From Gymnopus androsaceus JB14 (Eukaryota; Basidiomycota; Agaricomycetes; Agaricales; Omphalotaceae), in contig ML769903.1 in assembly GCA_009733575.1 (NCBI GenBank), positions 1-36,115 of the forward strand: a stretch of DNA of 36,115 bases. The letters are read 5' to 3'. Positions 10,995 to 23,060 of this stretch are shown here, in pieces. The first letter of the stretch is position 1; every line of letters starts with the position of its first letter. A program made the position numbers and the translations under genes. The notes beneath the pieces were generated by a model. The model had not been told where the DNA came from. It saw only the letters and a program-made list of their open reading frames with translations, and made no database searches.

Positions 10995-13877
10995 TAAAAA
11001 AAAATTCTACTTATCCCTAGACAACTCTTCTACTTGCATACCACCTGAGGCTAATGTTGGATTAGACCGTGAGATGGGACAACAAAGGGAGGTTGAATTT
11101 GGATAGGTAGGGAACCGTTGCAAACGTGCAAGGGTTCCCGGTACAATAATAATCTACTTATATCTAAAACGGGTAAATCAAATATGTCAAAGCAAAATGT
11201 ACAGAATCTAATTGGGTAAAAGCAAGTGCGGTTGCCTGGAGCAGATCAATATTCCAACAGCTAATCATTTGACCAGCTTCTTTCCTCCTACTCCTCTAAT
11301 AATTATCAAATGTTCATCTGCCGCTTCTACTTCAGCCCACTATTCATGTCTTCTAGACCTTCAGGAAAACTCATGATCCTGCATCCCCTTCCAGACAAGT
11401 AGATGGTGAAGAGCAGAGCAGAGAATGAACAAGGAGGGTTAGAGGTTCAAGACCACCAAGCCAAACCAAATGGAAGAAATTTAGGAAGGTATAACTGCAG
11501 TGAGACTTGATGCCAGCATAGAAAGCATATGGGCTAGTGGGTATACATATGCAATACATGGTGAAAATTTATTTGTCATGTTCAACACATGTACCATGCA
11601 GCACAGTCACTGTAGTAGTTGAGGATCCTGTTGGGAGGGAATTCAGTGATCCATTCCCCACATCCACGGGGCATTGCTGGTCCTGATGAAGTGGAGCTGT
11701 CCAAGGTAAAGGAAGGTACTCCAAGCTCTATGTGGTCTAGAAGATATTCTGGAAGGAATGGCTTGTCAGGTTGGAATTTATTGGATCAAACTCTTATCGG
11801 AGTTACCATCAAAGCATGCAGCAATGCCATGCTGGATTTGGCAGATGTCCCCAGTCAAGAGAACACAAGACAATTGGTGATTGGTGAAAGGGCACACAAG
11901 TCACAGTGGAACATAGATCAGAGCCAAAGATGAGCCAGACAATTTCTCTCCTCTAATGTAGACCATTACTTGGATAGGCTGGAGCCAAGCTATGTTCAGT
12001 GAGAAAAATACCCAAGGTCAAGCACAAAGGACTTGGTATCAAGATGCAGGCATAGTTGGACCTTGAGTGATAGTCATTGTCATTGGAGATAGAATTACAG
12101 TGAACCACTGAAAGTACCTATGCAGAAAAATCTTTGAAGATTGGGTCTGCTGCCTGTGAAGGGAATTTTGAGCAATATGGACTGGGCAAGTGAAATCACA
12201 AGAGAACACACCTCTGCTGCTAACCATTGGCGGAGCTTCACCATCAAGATTCTCAAGGCCTGAGCCCCTCTTCCAGATTGTGTTATAGAATATCTGGACA
12301 TTTAGAGCAAGTCTTTGATGTGGGTCATGGTCATGCTCATACAAATCTGACAAGGGAATTTTTTGCAGAATAGCCAGAGCTAGAAGAATGGTGAGATTCC
12401 ATGAAGGATAGATTAGAGCTATGTAATATATGGTGGAGAATACATCAAATAAGAAAGTATTCAACATACTTTTCTGCAATGTATAAACTTTAAAAAAGGC
12501 TTTCCTATGTAGCAGTGGAGAGTTGGCCTGAGAGCTTGTCTGAGAAAGCTGAAGATCAAGTAACAAAGATTGAATGTCCACAGCTACAATAGATCATTCC
12601 CTGGGTAGTTTGGTCTATTGGCTTTGAATGAAGACAAAGAAATTAAATCTTCAGCACTCCATATTAGAGTTTTGTATTCCTAAATAGGACGTAGCAGCAG
12701 TAAGTCCACACATTGTCCACACAAGACTTAGTAGTACAATCACACAGATTGATGGGGGACAACGGTGGTATTACAGGGTATGGTACCTAGGCTTATATAC
12801 AGTCCTATGTACAAATGATATATTGGGCAGGTAGCTACTGCATGAATACTTGTGGCTACTGTCCATATGGTAAAGTTGGTACTGCGAGATAGTAGGTGGA
12901 TATGGCGAGAGACTAAGTGGAGTCTGCAAGTAGTGTTTCTCATGGGTAGTGGGTCAACCAATGGTATTTCATGTGGGTACCTGGTGGGTATGGGTGTGGT
13001 CACTTAGGATGCTAAACCCACTAGAACTGCTACCTAAACCATGGGTTTACTGGGTTTGCAGTTCTATACAGTCCAACTTTTCCATGCTCCATGCTTGACA
13101 TAATTATGGATGTGTATTGCAAGCACCTCCATTGTGGGAATGGCCTTTCTGTTTCTTTCACCCATGGTGCTGCCCAATCTTTGCATTATTTTTTGAGCAG
13201 GGTCTCAACCAATGAATTACCTTCTCGACATCAATGCAGACTCCATAAACTCTATGTGATGCCTTCTCAACCTTCAATTTTACATTATTTATATCTACTG
13301 CTCACTTTATGCTATCCATTTTTGACCAATCTACAACTACAACTGTGCAAGCATGAACCACTCAGATCTGGATTTATGCGCTATGCGTAAATGGAGGCAA
13401 ATTTGTGATGAGATAAGCAGTGTGCTATTACTGTTTTTCCATTGAGATGAAGCTCAGTATGTTCATCTTATTTCGCTTTTTTACTTCAATCTAATACTGC
13501 AACCATAGGACTTGGCTGTATCATTTGAAAACCCAGAACTGTATCTCTCTCACTGTTTGAATGGAACAATAAAAATGTCTATTTTACACACTCTATGCAT
13601 TTTCTCTGTGTAACATCAAATTGTGCAATGAATTTCAACTTTCATGACCCATCGTTGTACTATAGACTAAGCTATTAGCCTCTTTTGGGCTTAGGTATGC
13701 ATTTCAGGTGAATCATTCACTGAAAAATTGTTTCCATTGGCTCTTCTCTTAGATTCGGACAAGATTCAGACAACAAGCTCTTGGATACCTGCAGGATATG
13801 CATACACTCATTCGGCACTTCTGGATGTATTTAAAGGCTGGTGTGTATGAACTTGTCTTGTGTGCATACTTCTACTC
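10995..13877. other. AT-rich stretch without a convincing gene
   Basis: About 2.9 kb without a coding region I can support. The longest open frame (12039-12581, minus, 180 residues) has no recognisable motif, no plausible neighbouring exons and the composition of non-coding DNA. A small hairpin lies at 11110-11139, and there are short inverted words around 13010-13075 (AAACCATGGGTTT and GCAGTTCTA). It may be decayed transposon sequence. Confidence 0.5.
11110..11139. repeat. 13-bp-arm hairpin
   Basis: GGGAACCGTTGCA, 4-base loop, TGCAAGGGTTCCC; one mismatch in the stem. Confidence 0.7.
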
Positions 13878-14095
13878 ATGGCACCTTGTCCCCCCAAAAA
13901 ATCAAAACAAAAGGCTTTGACTGACAATGAAATTGTCTCAAATAGCTCCAAATCTTCTTGTTCCTCTTCAAAATCAATCACCTCAACTGCTGCTGCAGCT
14001 GTCAACAAAGTCAGATGCAAAGTCAAAGTCAAAATTACCAGAAGCTTCTCAAAGGCTTCGAAATCTCAGGCATCCTCAACCACTGGTGGTAAGCA
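13878..14095 (+). pseudogene. Lys/Ser-rich 5' exon fragment
   Basis: ATG at 13878 opens a Lys/Ser-rich stretch (MAPCPPKKSKQKALTDNEIV, then a Ser run, then KVRCKVKVKITRSFSKA) up to a possible donor GGTAAGCATA near 14090. Beyond this the frame runs into a truncated MITE and stops. It has the look of the N-terminus of a transposon-linked agaricomycete protein, but no downstream exon is found. Low confidence. Confidence 0.3.
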
Positions 14096-14187
14096 TACTA
14101 GTGATATTGCCATACTGGTGGGTACAAGTCCTTACTTTACATGGTATGGTTTAGAATATAATATGATATATTATACTGGCTATAATA

Positions 14188-14274
14188 CACTATGTCATGC
14201 CATCCAAAATTTGCTGTAAAACTTTGCAAATTTTGCCTCTGCCACTGGCAAAATTGGCTGGCCCAAAACATCCC
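14188..14274. mobile_element. Right half of a GGGATGTTT-end MITE
   Basis: This segment matches 31724-31807 closely (TATGTCATGC ... AAAATTTGCT ... GCCACTGGCAAAAT ... AAACATCCC) and ends in CCC followed by TA, as the full copy does. The left half with the partner terminus is missing, so it is a truncated copy. Confidence 0.75.
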
Positions 14275-14285
14275 TAATGCACCTA

Positions 14286-14957
14286 CAGTGATCTTGGAGT
14301 CCTTGAGCCACAGCTTTGATTTTTTCTTGTGGAACTTGCTGCATTACATTTTGAACATGTCTAAGTATCTAGAAATAATCTAAAGGTTCTGAAAGTAAGA
14401 TTGAACTACTTTAAGAATCTTCACATGAAGAGCAAGTAATTACTATGAATTAATTCGGAATTCAAGTCCAATGTCACGGTTCTGGAGTCCTTGAGCCAGT
14501 GTTACATGATTACGGTATAGAGCTTTCTGCACTGAATTTGAGCTGTCAGTTGTGTGGAAACGTTAATTGATGGCAGTCAAATGTCCTCTTCATGTCACGC
14601 TGAATCGTTTTGAACATTGGGGTCATAATAGTTTACCTACTGCTTTGCTAAATAGCACATTTGATAGATGATTCAATTCTGCATATATGTAAGTACAATT
14701 CAGAGACATTGGTTGTCATTTTAGGGTGGCTCACCACCAAGGCCAAAGCTTACAACTCCAAAACATTGAAAAAAGTACAATATTATTCATTTAACTCTCC
14801 ATGCACAAGGGTTATGTATTCCAAGTTTGGACCAGACATGCAATGAGCACATATGAGTGTTTTGAGATACTCAGATTGAAGAAATAATATCAGGAAAAAC
14901 AATTTTACAGTTGGTGGATCAAGAACTCCAAGTGGCTCAAGGACTCCAAGATCACTG
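14286..14957. mobile_element. 672-bp TA-flanked TIR element
   Basis: The 26-bp termini are perfect inverted repeats beginning CAGTGATCTTGGAGTCCTTG (14286-14311 and 14932-14957). TA lies directly outside both ends, which fits a Tc1/mariner-type non-autonomous element. An internal partial copy of the end (GGAGTCCTTGAGCCA) lies near 14482. No transposase is encoded. Confidence 0.85.
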
Positions 14958-15037
14958 TACTGCAATGTTGGTACTGGAAATGGAAAACTTATCTAAAACT
15001 TGGCTTCAAACTTTCCAATATATTAGGATATACCTTA

Positions 15038-15196
15038 CATCAGCAAAACCTGTATTTTCACTGGAGAAAACCCATTCATTTGGGACATCTCTGGAGCAAG
15101 GTACCCTATTCCAGAGACCTCTGGAGATCTCTGGAGAAAATTGACAGTTTTTTTGACAGCTGTCAAGCTCCAGCAAAAATACAGGTTTTGCTGATG
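15038..15196. mobile_element. 159-bp MITE, CATCAGCAAAA-end family
   Basis: Termini CATCAGCAAAACCTGTATTT at both ends, inverted, extend imperfectly through CTGGAG. The interior repeats CTGGAGA / TCTCCAG. It has the same ends, size and interior word as 100-256. The flanking bases do not show a clear target duplication. Confidence 0.8.
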
Positions 15197-15516
15197 CAGA
15201 CTTGATGCATGATGATTCAGATTTCAAAATTTGGTGATTTTAGAGGACATTTTGGTGTTGTCAGGATGCACCTGAAAATGCATTGAAAATTGGGGCAATG
15301 CACTCTGGTATCAGCAGGTTGTGCCAATTCAACTAAGTACTACTGCAATCCCAATGCTCTGTTTGCTGCCTCTCAAAGACTCAGACTCTTGACTTTGTGT
15401 TTGGAATCCCATGAGTGTATTGAGCCTTCTTGAATACTTATATCATGATATATCCTGAATCCCAGGAGCTTGGGCATAAGAAAATTTATTGCCTTGTACT
15501 GCTGTGTGTTGGGATA

Positions 15517-15745
15517 CTCGCTGTGGGAAAAAGTAACCGGAAATCAGATTATATATGCAGTAAATAATGCTTTTTTGTGTCATGTATATACACCATATAC
15601 ACAAGTTTGTTATGGCTATCATTAAAGCCAAAACTCGCCCATATACTACTCAAAAAACTGTATATTTGTAGTGTACATGGTGCTTGAGAGAGGATCAAAA
15701 ATAACAAGCCATCAAAAATTTCCGGTTACTTTTTCCCACAGCGAG
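15517..15745. mobile_element. 229-bp TA-flanked MITE, GTGGGAAAAA-type end
   Basis: Perfect 28-bp inverted ends start CTCGCTGTGGGAAAAAGTAA (15517-15544, 15718-15745), with TA on both outer sides. The interior is AT-rich with no coding capacity. The inner block GTGGGAAAAA recurs at the ends of the nested element at 26471-26836. Confidence 0.88.
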
Positions 15746-17667
15746 TATATGGGTATGACATCACTCAAGAAATGGGAAGTCAAACAAATGGTATTCTATT
15801 TGAGCCTTGTAGTGGTGGTAGGAGGCAACTGGAGGGGGATCAATGTACTACATATAGGTATATATAGTAAAATACTGGTTTCCAATCAGAGGCCATGGCA
15901 AGCAATGACACTTGCTGTTTTGAGCCCAAGTTCAGTCTATATCATGTATTACAGGTGTGAACACCAATTCATTATGTTATATAAATAAAAAATTGCATTA
16001 TGCATTCAAGAAATTTCAAGGTTTACCTTGGTTTTACCTACAATGACACCAATGAGGACTGGTGTATCTGGCATACCAAAATTGCATTACTGTCTTGAAA
16101 ATTTCATGCTCAGAAGTGTTTGTGACATGTTACAATCATTGAAGCAGATCATGTTCCATGGGGGCATCAAGTGCTAAGGATTTTAGCTTCAAAACAGCAC
16201 AATAGATTGTATTTTTGTATTTGGAGCAGACATGTATGATGTGTGCTTGATCTCACTTGCTCACAGTCTCAAACTCAAATTTTGGTTTCAGGCACACCAT
16301 ATATAAGCTATCAAAGTAAAATAACACATGGAATAATTTTTCCAAGGGTTATTTTATAAGTCATTTTGCTGTTGGAGGCAACGTGAAGGTATTAGAAGCC
16401 TCAACATTTAGGTGCATAAAATGATATATTCATAAATTTATAGCTGGGAGAACCATAGACCTTCAGAATTGCTTCCTAACCCACTCAGCCACATCCAATT
16501 CCATTGAGAATTGAGCAAGTTATTGTGCTTTACATTTGGAGCAACTTTGTGCACTTAGTTGACGGGCAGCAATAATGTTATCACAACCAAAAAAGGCATG
16601 CATGTCATCTTATATGCATAATGTTAATGAGTCATGGGTCTTATCAGCTGAGTAAACACAGTTTGTCATTATCCTATTTAGGCTGTTATTAACATCCTGA
16701 TTTGGGTGTTAATTGGTTCCAGGCACAAAACAAAAGCCAGTTTGGGCTTTGGTGTCATGTCTGGAACTGGCCCGGGGAATAATCAAAAAAGTGTCTATGT
16801 AGCACATGTGCCCCACAGAATGCCCCTGGTGTGATCAAAGGGAGTATCCCAAGGGGGATATTATTCAGCTACTTGTATTCCCGTACAAGCAGCTGAATAA
16901 TGTGGGACAAATGGGCCTCCATATGATTGAAATCAGGGTGATTGGTGATACAACTGTTGTACCAGATCCTAAGTAGCAGAGTAAACATGTGCAAAGGAAA
17001 TACAGATATATGCGCATACATGTGCTATATTTAATTGTATTCAACACTTGTTGGCTATCCAGAGACAATACTAGTCTATAAAAAGTATTTACTACTATCC
17101 AACATGTACTAAAATCAGTAGGGTACAACCCTCAGTATTGTGACTACAGAATCACCTCATGCTCGGAAGCAAGATTCACATTGGCAAAGTTGAGCCAAAT
17201 AAACACAATAATTCAGAACAAGACTCTGGATCAATGGCAAGGTGAATTAGTAGGCTAAATGGAGGAGGAACAACAATCCAATCTGCATAGTGCCAAATGG
17301 AGAAACCAAAGCGTTGTTATTAGCTGTGCTTTGCCAAGAAGCAAGGAAATGGCATGATTAAAGTTGCATTTCCAACCGGAAAATAGGATACTGTTATGGT
17401 TGGCCATGGCAAAGCTTTGAAGCATTCCGGAGCATTGGAAAATGGTGGGAAATCTGCCTAGTGACAAATATAGATATCAAAGTACTGAGCGAAGTGGACT
17501 CAATGAAAAGTATGAGCTGTTCTAATGAAAAACAAGTTTCACCAATTTTTGTGATGAAACAGGCATTCACTAGGTAGATGAACACACGTGAAATTCATAT
17601 ATAGAGATTTGGTGAATGAAAAGAAGATGAAATTCATTTGAAATCTACATTGAGTTCATACAGTCAC
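15746..17667. other. AT-rich stretch without a convincing gene
   Basis: About 1.9 kb between a MITE and the 3' end of the CACTA transposase remnant. No open frame longer than about 105 codons has any recognisable motif. It contains the hairpin at 16860-16901. The 3' part (from about 17250) probably includes the untranslated end of the CACTA element, whose terminus I could not locate. Confidence 0.5.
16860..16901. repeat. 18-bp-arm hairpin
   Basis: ATTATTCAGCTACTTGTA, 6-base loop, TACAAGCAGCTGAATAAT; one mismatch. Confidence 0.85.
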
Positions 17668-20632
17668 CTACAACTCTTCTGTGACACCTCGCGCAAAGCC
17701 CAGATCCATCAGCTGAGCATGGTCAATCAACGCTACTTGATCATGCTGCTGGAAGACCTGCCCAACCACACACTCTACATCCTTTGCATCAATAACTACA
17801 GGAGTGAGAAATGGTACCATTGGTGTATGGATGACCAAGTTGGTCTTCAGTGGTAAGACGGGATGGTTGAATGACAGTGACAATAATGGTTCGTGACTCA
17901 AGATGGAGTTTGATGAAAAGCTGAGCTTTCCCATACAGTGTCATATCATTGGTGACACACTGGAACCAAAATGTTAGATAGTTTCTGTGAATCACAGTAT
18001 CAAAGATACAACCTTTACAAATGTACAATCTCGTGACATTCCATTGTACTGAGCTGAGCTAAACTCAGTAGAGTGAATTGTGTCACTGCCGTCAGTGATA
18101 CATAGCTTTCCCCACAAATGGACAGGCTTGGATAGAAGATTTTCGGCAGCCAAAGTTGAAATAGAGCAGTTGCAAGAAAGGAATGCTGAAATCTTCTTGC
18201 GCAGAGATGTTTTGAGAGTTCTGCTGGTGTGAGGAGACAGGAGAATAATTCCAGGATCTGAAAATTGTTGACTTGGATTGGAGTAGACAGCCATAATATA
18301 CTTCAGTACTTACATTCATCAACATGGTGACCAGAACACTCATTGGTGCGGTGGTCTGAAAGGTCAAGCATCTCGGCAAGACCATAGAGAAGTTTGATCT
18401 GGCTGAGCTGCAAGACATCACGAACCCAGTGTGAGAGACTTGTAAATGGATGCTTGCGGTTTTTCACAGTTCAAACAAGAGAACCACAGAAATGCTCCAT
18501 CACGAATGCCCAGTAACACCAGACAGGACTGGCAACACGAATATCACGCGCGATATGGAGGAGGGCATAGACCGGGAGCATGCATGCACAGAGTCTGCTA
18601 GGTTGATACTGGTAATAAATCCTGCAAGATATCAGATACAAGTAAATATTAAACAGATAATACTCACCGCTCATAGTCTTCCACCCATTTTGCAAAGCCT
18701 TGCTCAATGTCATTGATCTCATCTGTTGACAACTGAAACTGTAGACATTTATGTATTAGTTTAACGAGTAAGATAAAATGATCATAATAAGTTTTCTTCT
18801 TGAATCTTCGTTGAACATGGAACCCAGGATGGTGGCAAAAAGGAACCATGTTTCTGCCTTGAAAAAATGGCGCTTGGTGTCAATGTTTGGTACTCAACAG
18901 CCAAATGATGATGGAATGGTGGAACTTGATTCCACACAGCCACACCCAATAGCTGCCCATACCAAAGGCATGAGCTCATAGTCTTCACTACCAGTATCAA
19001 GACCTTTGAATTTCCCTGTCCAGTGATCTACAAGCACAGGAATAATGTTCTCAATGATGTGCATGAAGTCATGTGGAAATGAGGCCGGAAACGAAAGACT
19101 AGGGAGAGAAGTGAGAGTTGGAAGGCCATTTATTCCAAACTCTTTTGCTTGAGTATCTTGCGTGGTTTTATTAAGCGCTTTGTCGACCTGTGCAGCCTGC
19201 GCAATGAATTCGGAGTGGGTACAAAGAGGAAGAGCCAATGGATCATATGAGAAACCATCGGGGCATTGGAGAGCTGGGTAACGTGATTGTTTTCCTGCTT
19301 TCTGGCCAGCAGGAACAGGAGAGTTGTTGGATACAGCAAGTAACTTGCATGCATGGCAAGGGTATTTGCCATTAACGCCCTTCATGCACATCAGCTTTGC
19401 AATTGCAGGCATATCACCTAATGCAAACATGGGGTATGCTCGAAGACTGAACTTGGCCACGTTGTTTAAAGATCCCAAACCTGTCGGTTGAGATGCCCAT
19501 TGCAATATCTATGAGAAGTTCAAAAAATTTGTGAGTAAGAACTTCATCGCCAATGATGACACGAGTATGGAGGAGGTGAGCATAATACTCAGAGTCAAAT
19601 ACATCCTCAACATCACCTGGCTGATGCTGTCGTTTGGTACGATACTGCATCTTCTTGCACATACCAGGATCCATGAACATGTTGACAAGTCGTGGGATCA
19701 CAGGTAGGTAGGAAAAAACTTTGGGGGCGGCCATCCAAACGAAAACAATCTTCCCCGCAGACAAGCACTGCTGCAGCTCGGAATAAGCACCCGTGAAACA
19801 GATGCATGAGTTAACACAACAGTCATAGTTTATGGGCTTGATTCCAGAGAGATATGCAATGCGAGTTTGCACCTGGTGAAGGGAGAGAAGGGCAGACAAA
19901 GACAGAAAGGCTCGTTGTAGTTTGTTGTAGTCTCGGGCACCAAGATCAACATCAACCTTGAAATTATGAGCACAGGTTGTATTGAGGTCATCCTCCGACA
20001 GTATGTGACCTAAATTCACAAGGAAAGACTTCAGAACACAGATCTAGAAAGAAAGATGTATATAATGATACAAACCTTGTGCAAGCAAGTCAAGCTCAAA
20101 CTCCTCAGCCAAACAATCAGCTGCAGAGAGACTGGTCTGCCAGAATGGAACATCTGGAATATCTTTGTAGTCTCGGAAATCTTCTTCATCTGAGCTTTCA
20201 TAGCCATTAAACCCAAAATCTGGGCATTCTGAATCACTGTTGGTATGTGGATCATCTGAGAAGTTGTTGGAATGAGATGACAAACTTGTCTTGTCTCGAA
20301 TGGGCATAATCTCTAATGAAAAAATAAATAAAGAGTGATTTCTGGAGCAAAACAGAACACGTACTGTCAAGATGATCAAAATTCTCAACTTTAGGGCCAA
20401 TCGAAATATCCGTGGCTTCTGACTGTAAAAAATCCAGGGGCTGAGATTGAGCAAATGCATCAGGAAAGGGTGGGTTGGGCTGTCTGCTATGGCCATGTTG
20501 CCATTGTCAAAGATTGTTCCGCTCAAGAGCAAGGCGAGCATGCTGAGGTCCTTGAGCTTGAAGGTGCCGTTGGACTGTGCTACAAGCATGTGTCTCCTTG
20601 CATGCAGGACAATATGCAAGTTCCTTTGGCAT
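17668..20632 (-). pseudogene. CACTA (En/Spm) transposase, Tnp2 family, decayed
   Basis: Start ATG at 20632 (MPKELAYCPACKETHACSTV, zinc-finger-like). Exons run 20632-20365 and 20312-20076, with a third from 20009; the introns at 20313-20364 and 20010-20075 are in phase. Tnp2 (PF02992) hallmarks follow: FSLRAYPMFALGDMPAIAKL, NGKYPCHACKLL, SFPHDFMHIIENIIPVLVDH and WTGKFKGLD, then YYQYQPSRLCACMLPVYALL, SPVWCYWAFVMEHFCGSLV, and a C-terminal block with WGKLCITDGSDTIHSTEFS and SRDCTFVKV. It would catalyse cut-and-paste transposition. The gene is broken in several ways. A deletion of the stretch normally lying between the STDRFGIFK and FSLRAYP blocks also shifts the frame (near 19470). In-frame TGA codons lie at 20507, 18894 and 18471. 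The element's own CACTA termini and 3-bp target duplication were not located. The gene divergent from it (split at 21989/24046) may be its accessory gene. Confidence 0.88.
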
Positions 20633-20732
20633 CAAAGAAGTGGGTAGATTTTGAAAAAAAATCAATTGCATTCTCAAGTAGTATCTAAGTAATAACAGTG
20701 GAGATTTTGAAATGGAGCTCCAGGGCTTTAGG

Positions 20733-20762
20733 ATAGGTGCTCCAAAATATTGGAGCACCTAT
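20733..20762. repeat. Perfect palindrome upstream of the CACTA transposase
   Basis: ATAGGTGCTCCAA, 4-base loop, TTGGAGCACCTAT. It lies about 100 bp upstream of the transposase start, between two originally divergent genes, a position where a transposase or regulator site is plausible. Function is inferred only. Confidence 0.6.
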
Positions 20763-21003
20763 GTCCCTGGATACATAGTAGTTCGAGGGTAAGACTGGGG
20801 TAAGACTGGGGTAAGAATAAGAGAAGCTAAGAATGCCCAATGGCAATGGTGATGGGAGCAGAGGAAGAGTTGGGAGTACTGGAGATGGGCCTTGCCTTCT
20901 TCAGAATGGAATGGCCATCTTCAATGCTACCAACAATGGTAGAGCTAGTAAGAATCTGGGATCCGGACGGTTAGAATCATTTGATTCAAGTATGAGGATA
21001 GTG

Positions 21004-21988
21004 CATCAGCAAAAATGCTCTGGGCCTAAGATAGCCTAGGTAGCCTGGGTGACCTGAGATTACCCTATAGATCAACCTCAGGTAGCCTGGGCAACCTGGG
21101 TGACCAGGGCAACTCAGGTTAATGGAGACTACCCTCTAGGGTACCCTGAAGTCACCCCATAGGGCTAACCTGGGTGAACCTGAGGAAGCCTGAGGAAACC
21201 TGAGCAACCTGAGGCAACCTGAGACAGTCTGAAACTTGGTTTAATTTTATACAACCTAAAGAGCCTAAATAACTTCGGGTTTTAAGCTATTAAATATATA
21301 GATGTTCTGTAATCAAAAGCAGACATTCCACTTGCTTGATAAATCATCTATAGATCAAAGCTGTAAGTAATTGCGCGAAATAAGCGCTTAAATAAGCGCC
21401 GAACCGCGTGAGCGCCTGTGAACTGCGTACAATCAAAAACCTGTTGATGGGGTCAAATCATATTCATCAAGAATATAACAGATTACCTCCTAAGCTTGCT
21501 ACACTTAAACATGAGTCTGAATAACTTCAGTGAGCTGTTCCGAGATGTAAGTTAAGGTCAATAAGATATTAAGAAGCTTCTTCTAATAAGAATACATTAA
21601 GTGAGTCCAATAAGAACAATGAAATAGTATAAGTTGAGCAACATTGAGTGATAAGACTAAGTATAAAGACAGGTAAATAATGAGATAACTAAGATGTTTT
21701 TTAGATACCACTACTTATGATAGGCACCCTCAGGCTACCTCAGGTTACCTCAGGTTGCTCAGGCTGCCTCAGGTTTACTCAGGTTCACTCAGGGTAGCTC
21801 AGGGTAGCTCAGGGTAGCTCAGGCTACCTCAGGTTGACATAGGTTACCTATAACCACCTGAAAAGGCCAAGGAAAAAGGGATAAACCTGGATGACCTGGG
21901 CAGCCTAGGTGACCTAGGCTTCCTAGGTAGCCTAGGCACCCAAAGGAAAGCCTTTGATAACCCAGGGCCCAGACCATTTTTGCTGATG
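21004..21988 (+). mobile_element. 985-bp CATCAGCAAAAATG-end element, copy 1
   Basis: Begins CATCAGCAAAAATGCTCTGG and ends with the complement of CATCAGCAAAAATGGTCTGG. The outer about 240-280 bp on each side are arrays of CCTGAGGT-type words in opposite orientation. The core is unique (about 21240-21710) and includes AAGCGCTTAAATAAGCGCC. It is identical in length to, and nearly identical in sequence with, copy 2 at 23061-24045, which lies in reverse orientation. No protein is encoded, so it must be moved in trans. Confidence 0.92.
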
Positions 21989-22705
21989 TTCTTGAACTTC
22001 TTGAGGTCAGGAATTGCTTCTTCAGCCTACATGATACATATTAGTGATGCAAAGACTAGTAAAAAAAAGAATTTGCAACATACTGCATCATAGACCTTGA
22101 GCCACTTGCAATCATTCTGGCACTTCCAGGTGATTTTGAGGTCCATCATGGCAGCGAGCATGGCATTCCAGATGGTTGTCTGCAAATGTAAAGTGAATGG
22201 TGGAATGGTATAGAATTTGGGCTACCTACACGGGTGCTGTTCCATTTAAGCTTCTTGTTGGGGCCAGAAAGATCAAGGTACTTGCAAATATGAGCAATTT
22301 TGATATGGCTGAGGTTCGAAGGACATGGGATTGAGCAAATAGTAGCTTCCTGTCCTTTGGCTCTGTGATTCTGTTGCTGCTGGAGATCCTGAATGGCAGC
22401 ATCTTGTTCCCCACATAGCTGGTTAGATAACTCTAGAATAGCAAAGAATTAGACACATAATTGACTTCATTGCAGCATAACGCACCTTTGAGAGTTTGTG
22501 TTTCTTCACTATCATCCTTGTTGATGACTGTTAGTGCCTCTGCCTTCTCTCATCTCCTTTTCTCCTTCCGTTCTTTCTTCCGTTGCTTTCGTAGAGCCTT
22601 TTTGGCAGCGCTCTCTTTGCAAGAAGTATCAAATTCCTTCTGCTTTGCCGTGGGGTTACTGATACAAGAGGGACAATGGTTACAATCTTCTTCGGAATTA
22701 TTGTG
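21989..22705 (-). pseudogene. 5' part of a gene split by inversion
   Basis: Four exon segments on the minus strand join in frame: about 22705-22486, 22432-22230, 22179-22084 and 22026-21989. The introns (22433-22485, 22180-22229, 22027-22083) are 50-57 bp with GT-AG ends. The product begins within a Cys-containing and Lys/Arg-rich region (CNHCPSC, KALRKQRKKERKEKRR), then LSNQLCGEQDAAIQDLQQQQ, IAHICKYLDLSGPNKKLKWN, TTIWNAMLAAMMDLKITWKC and AEEAIPDLKKFKN, where it is cut by element copy 1. An in-frame TGA lies at 22550. The reading continues on the plus strand at 24046. I recognise the style (a basidiomycete-specific family, ...W..IR/RF..W.) but not a function. It may be an accessory gene of the adjacent CACTA element. 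The true start lies further out and is not resolved. Confidence 0.6.
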
Positions 22706-23060
22706 GGCCGTATTAGTTGTAGATCAGAATTTGGGATTTCATTGTTTGTGTTTTATGCAGCACATAGTTAGTTGACGTCAGAACAGGGTTCAGTGACATT
22801 GAGAGCATGGAATGGACGGAGTATAGCCTGAAAGCTCAGGGATGGTGTTGGTTAAGCGAGGTTGTGGTGGTTTGAGCATAAGCTCCACTCGAGCGCTTAA
22901 TCACTTGAATCACGGTCACTGACAGCATATGCCACTGCGTCTCCAACACGTACTGGCGAAACCTACAACTCCAAGGGCAAGACAGAATTGGCTGAATGAA
23001 TCACTGTGGCTACCAAAGCTGGACTTGTGCAAGACACCAAGTTTAACATCAGTACAGACA
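22706..23060. other. Inverted spacer, upstream part of the split gene
   Basis: In the pre-inversion arrangement this joins 21003. The open stretch DSVCTDVKLGVLHKSSFGSH then reads across the join, which hints at an upstream exon, but a splice structure cannot be fixed. Confidence 0.35.

Noticed and set aside
12039..12581. A 180-codon minus-strand open frame
   Set aside because: No motif, no credible upstream or downstream exon, and local composition like the surrounding non-coding DNA.
12650..13080. Possible LTR retrotransposon end
   Set aside because: The LTR-like composition has no second copy in the window, no primer-binding site and no adjacent internal genes.
20733..20762. Terminus of the CACTA element
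   Set aside because: It lacks the CACT(A/G) ends and a matching inverted partner beyond the 3' end of the transposase; it is a local palindrome.
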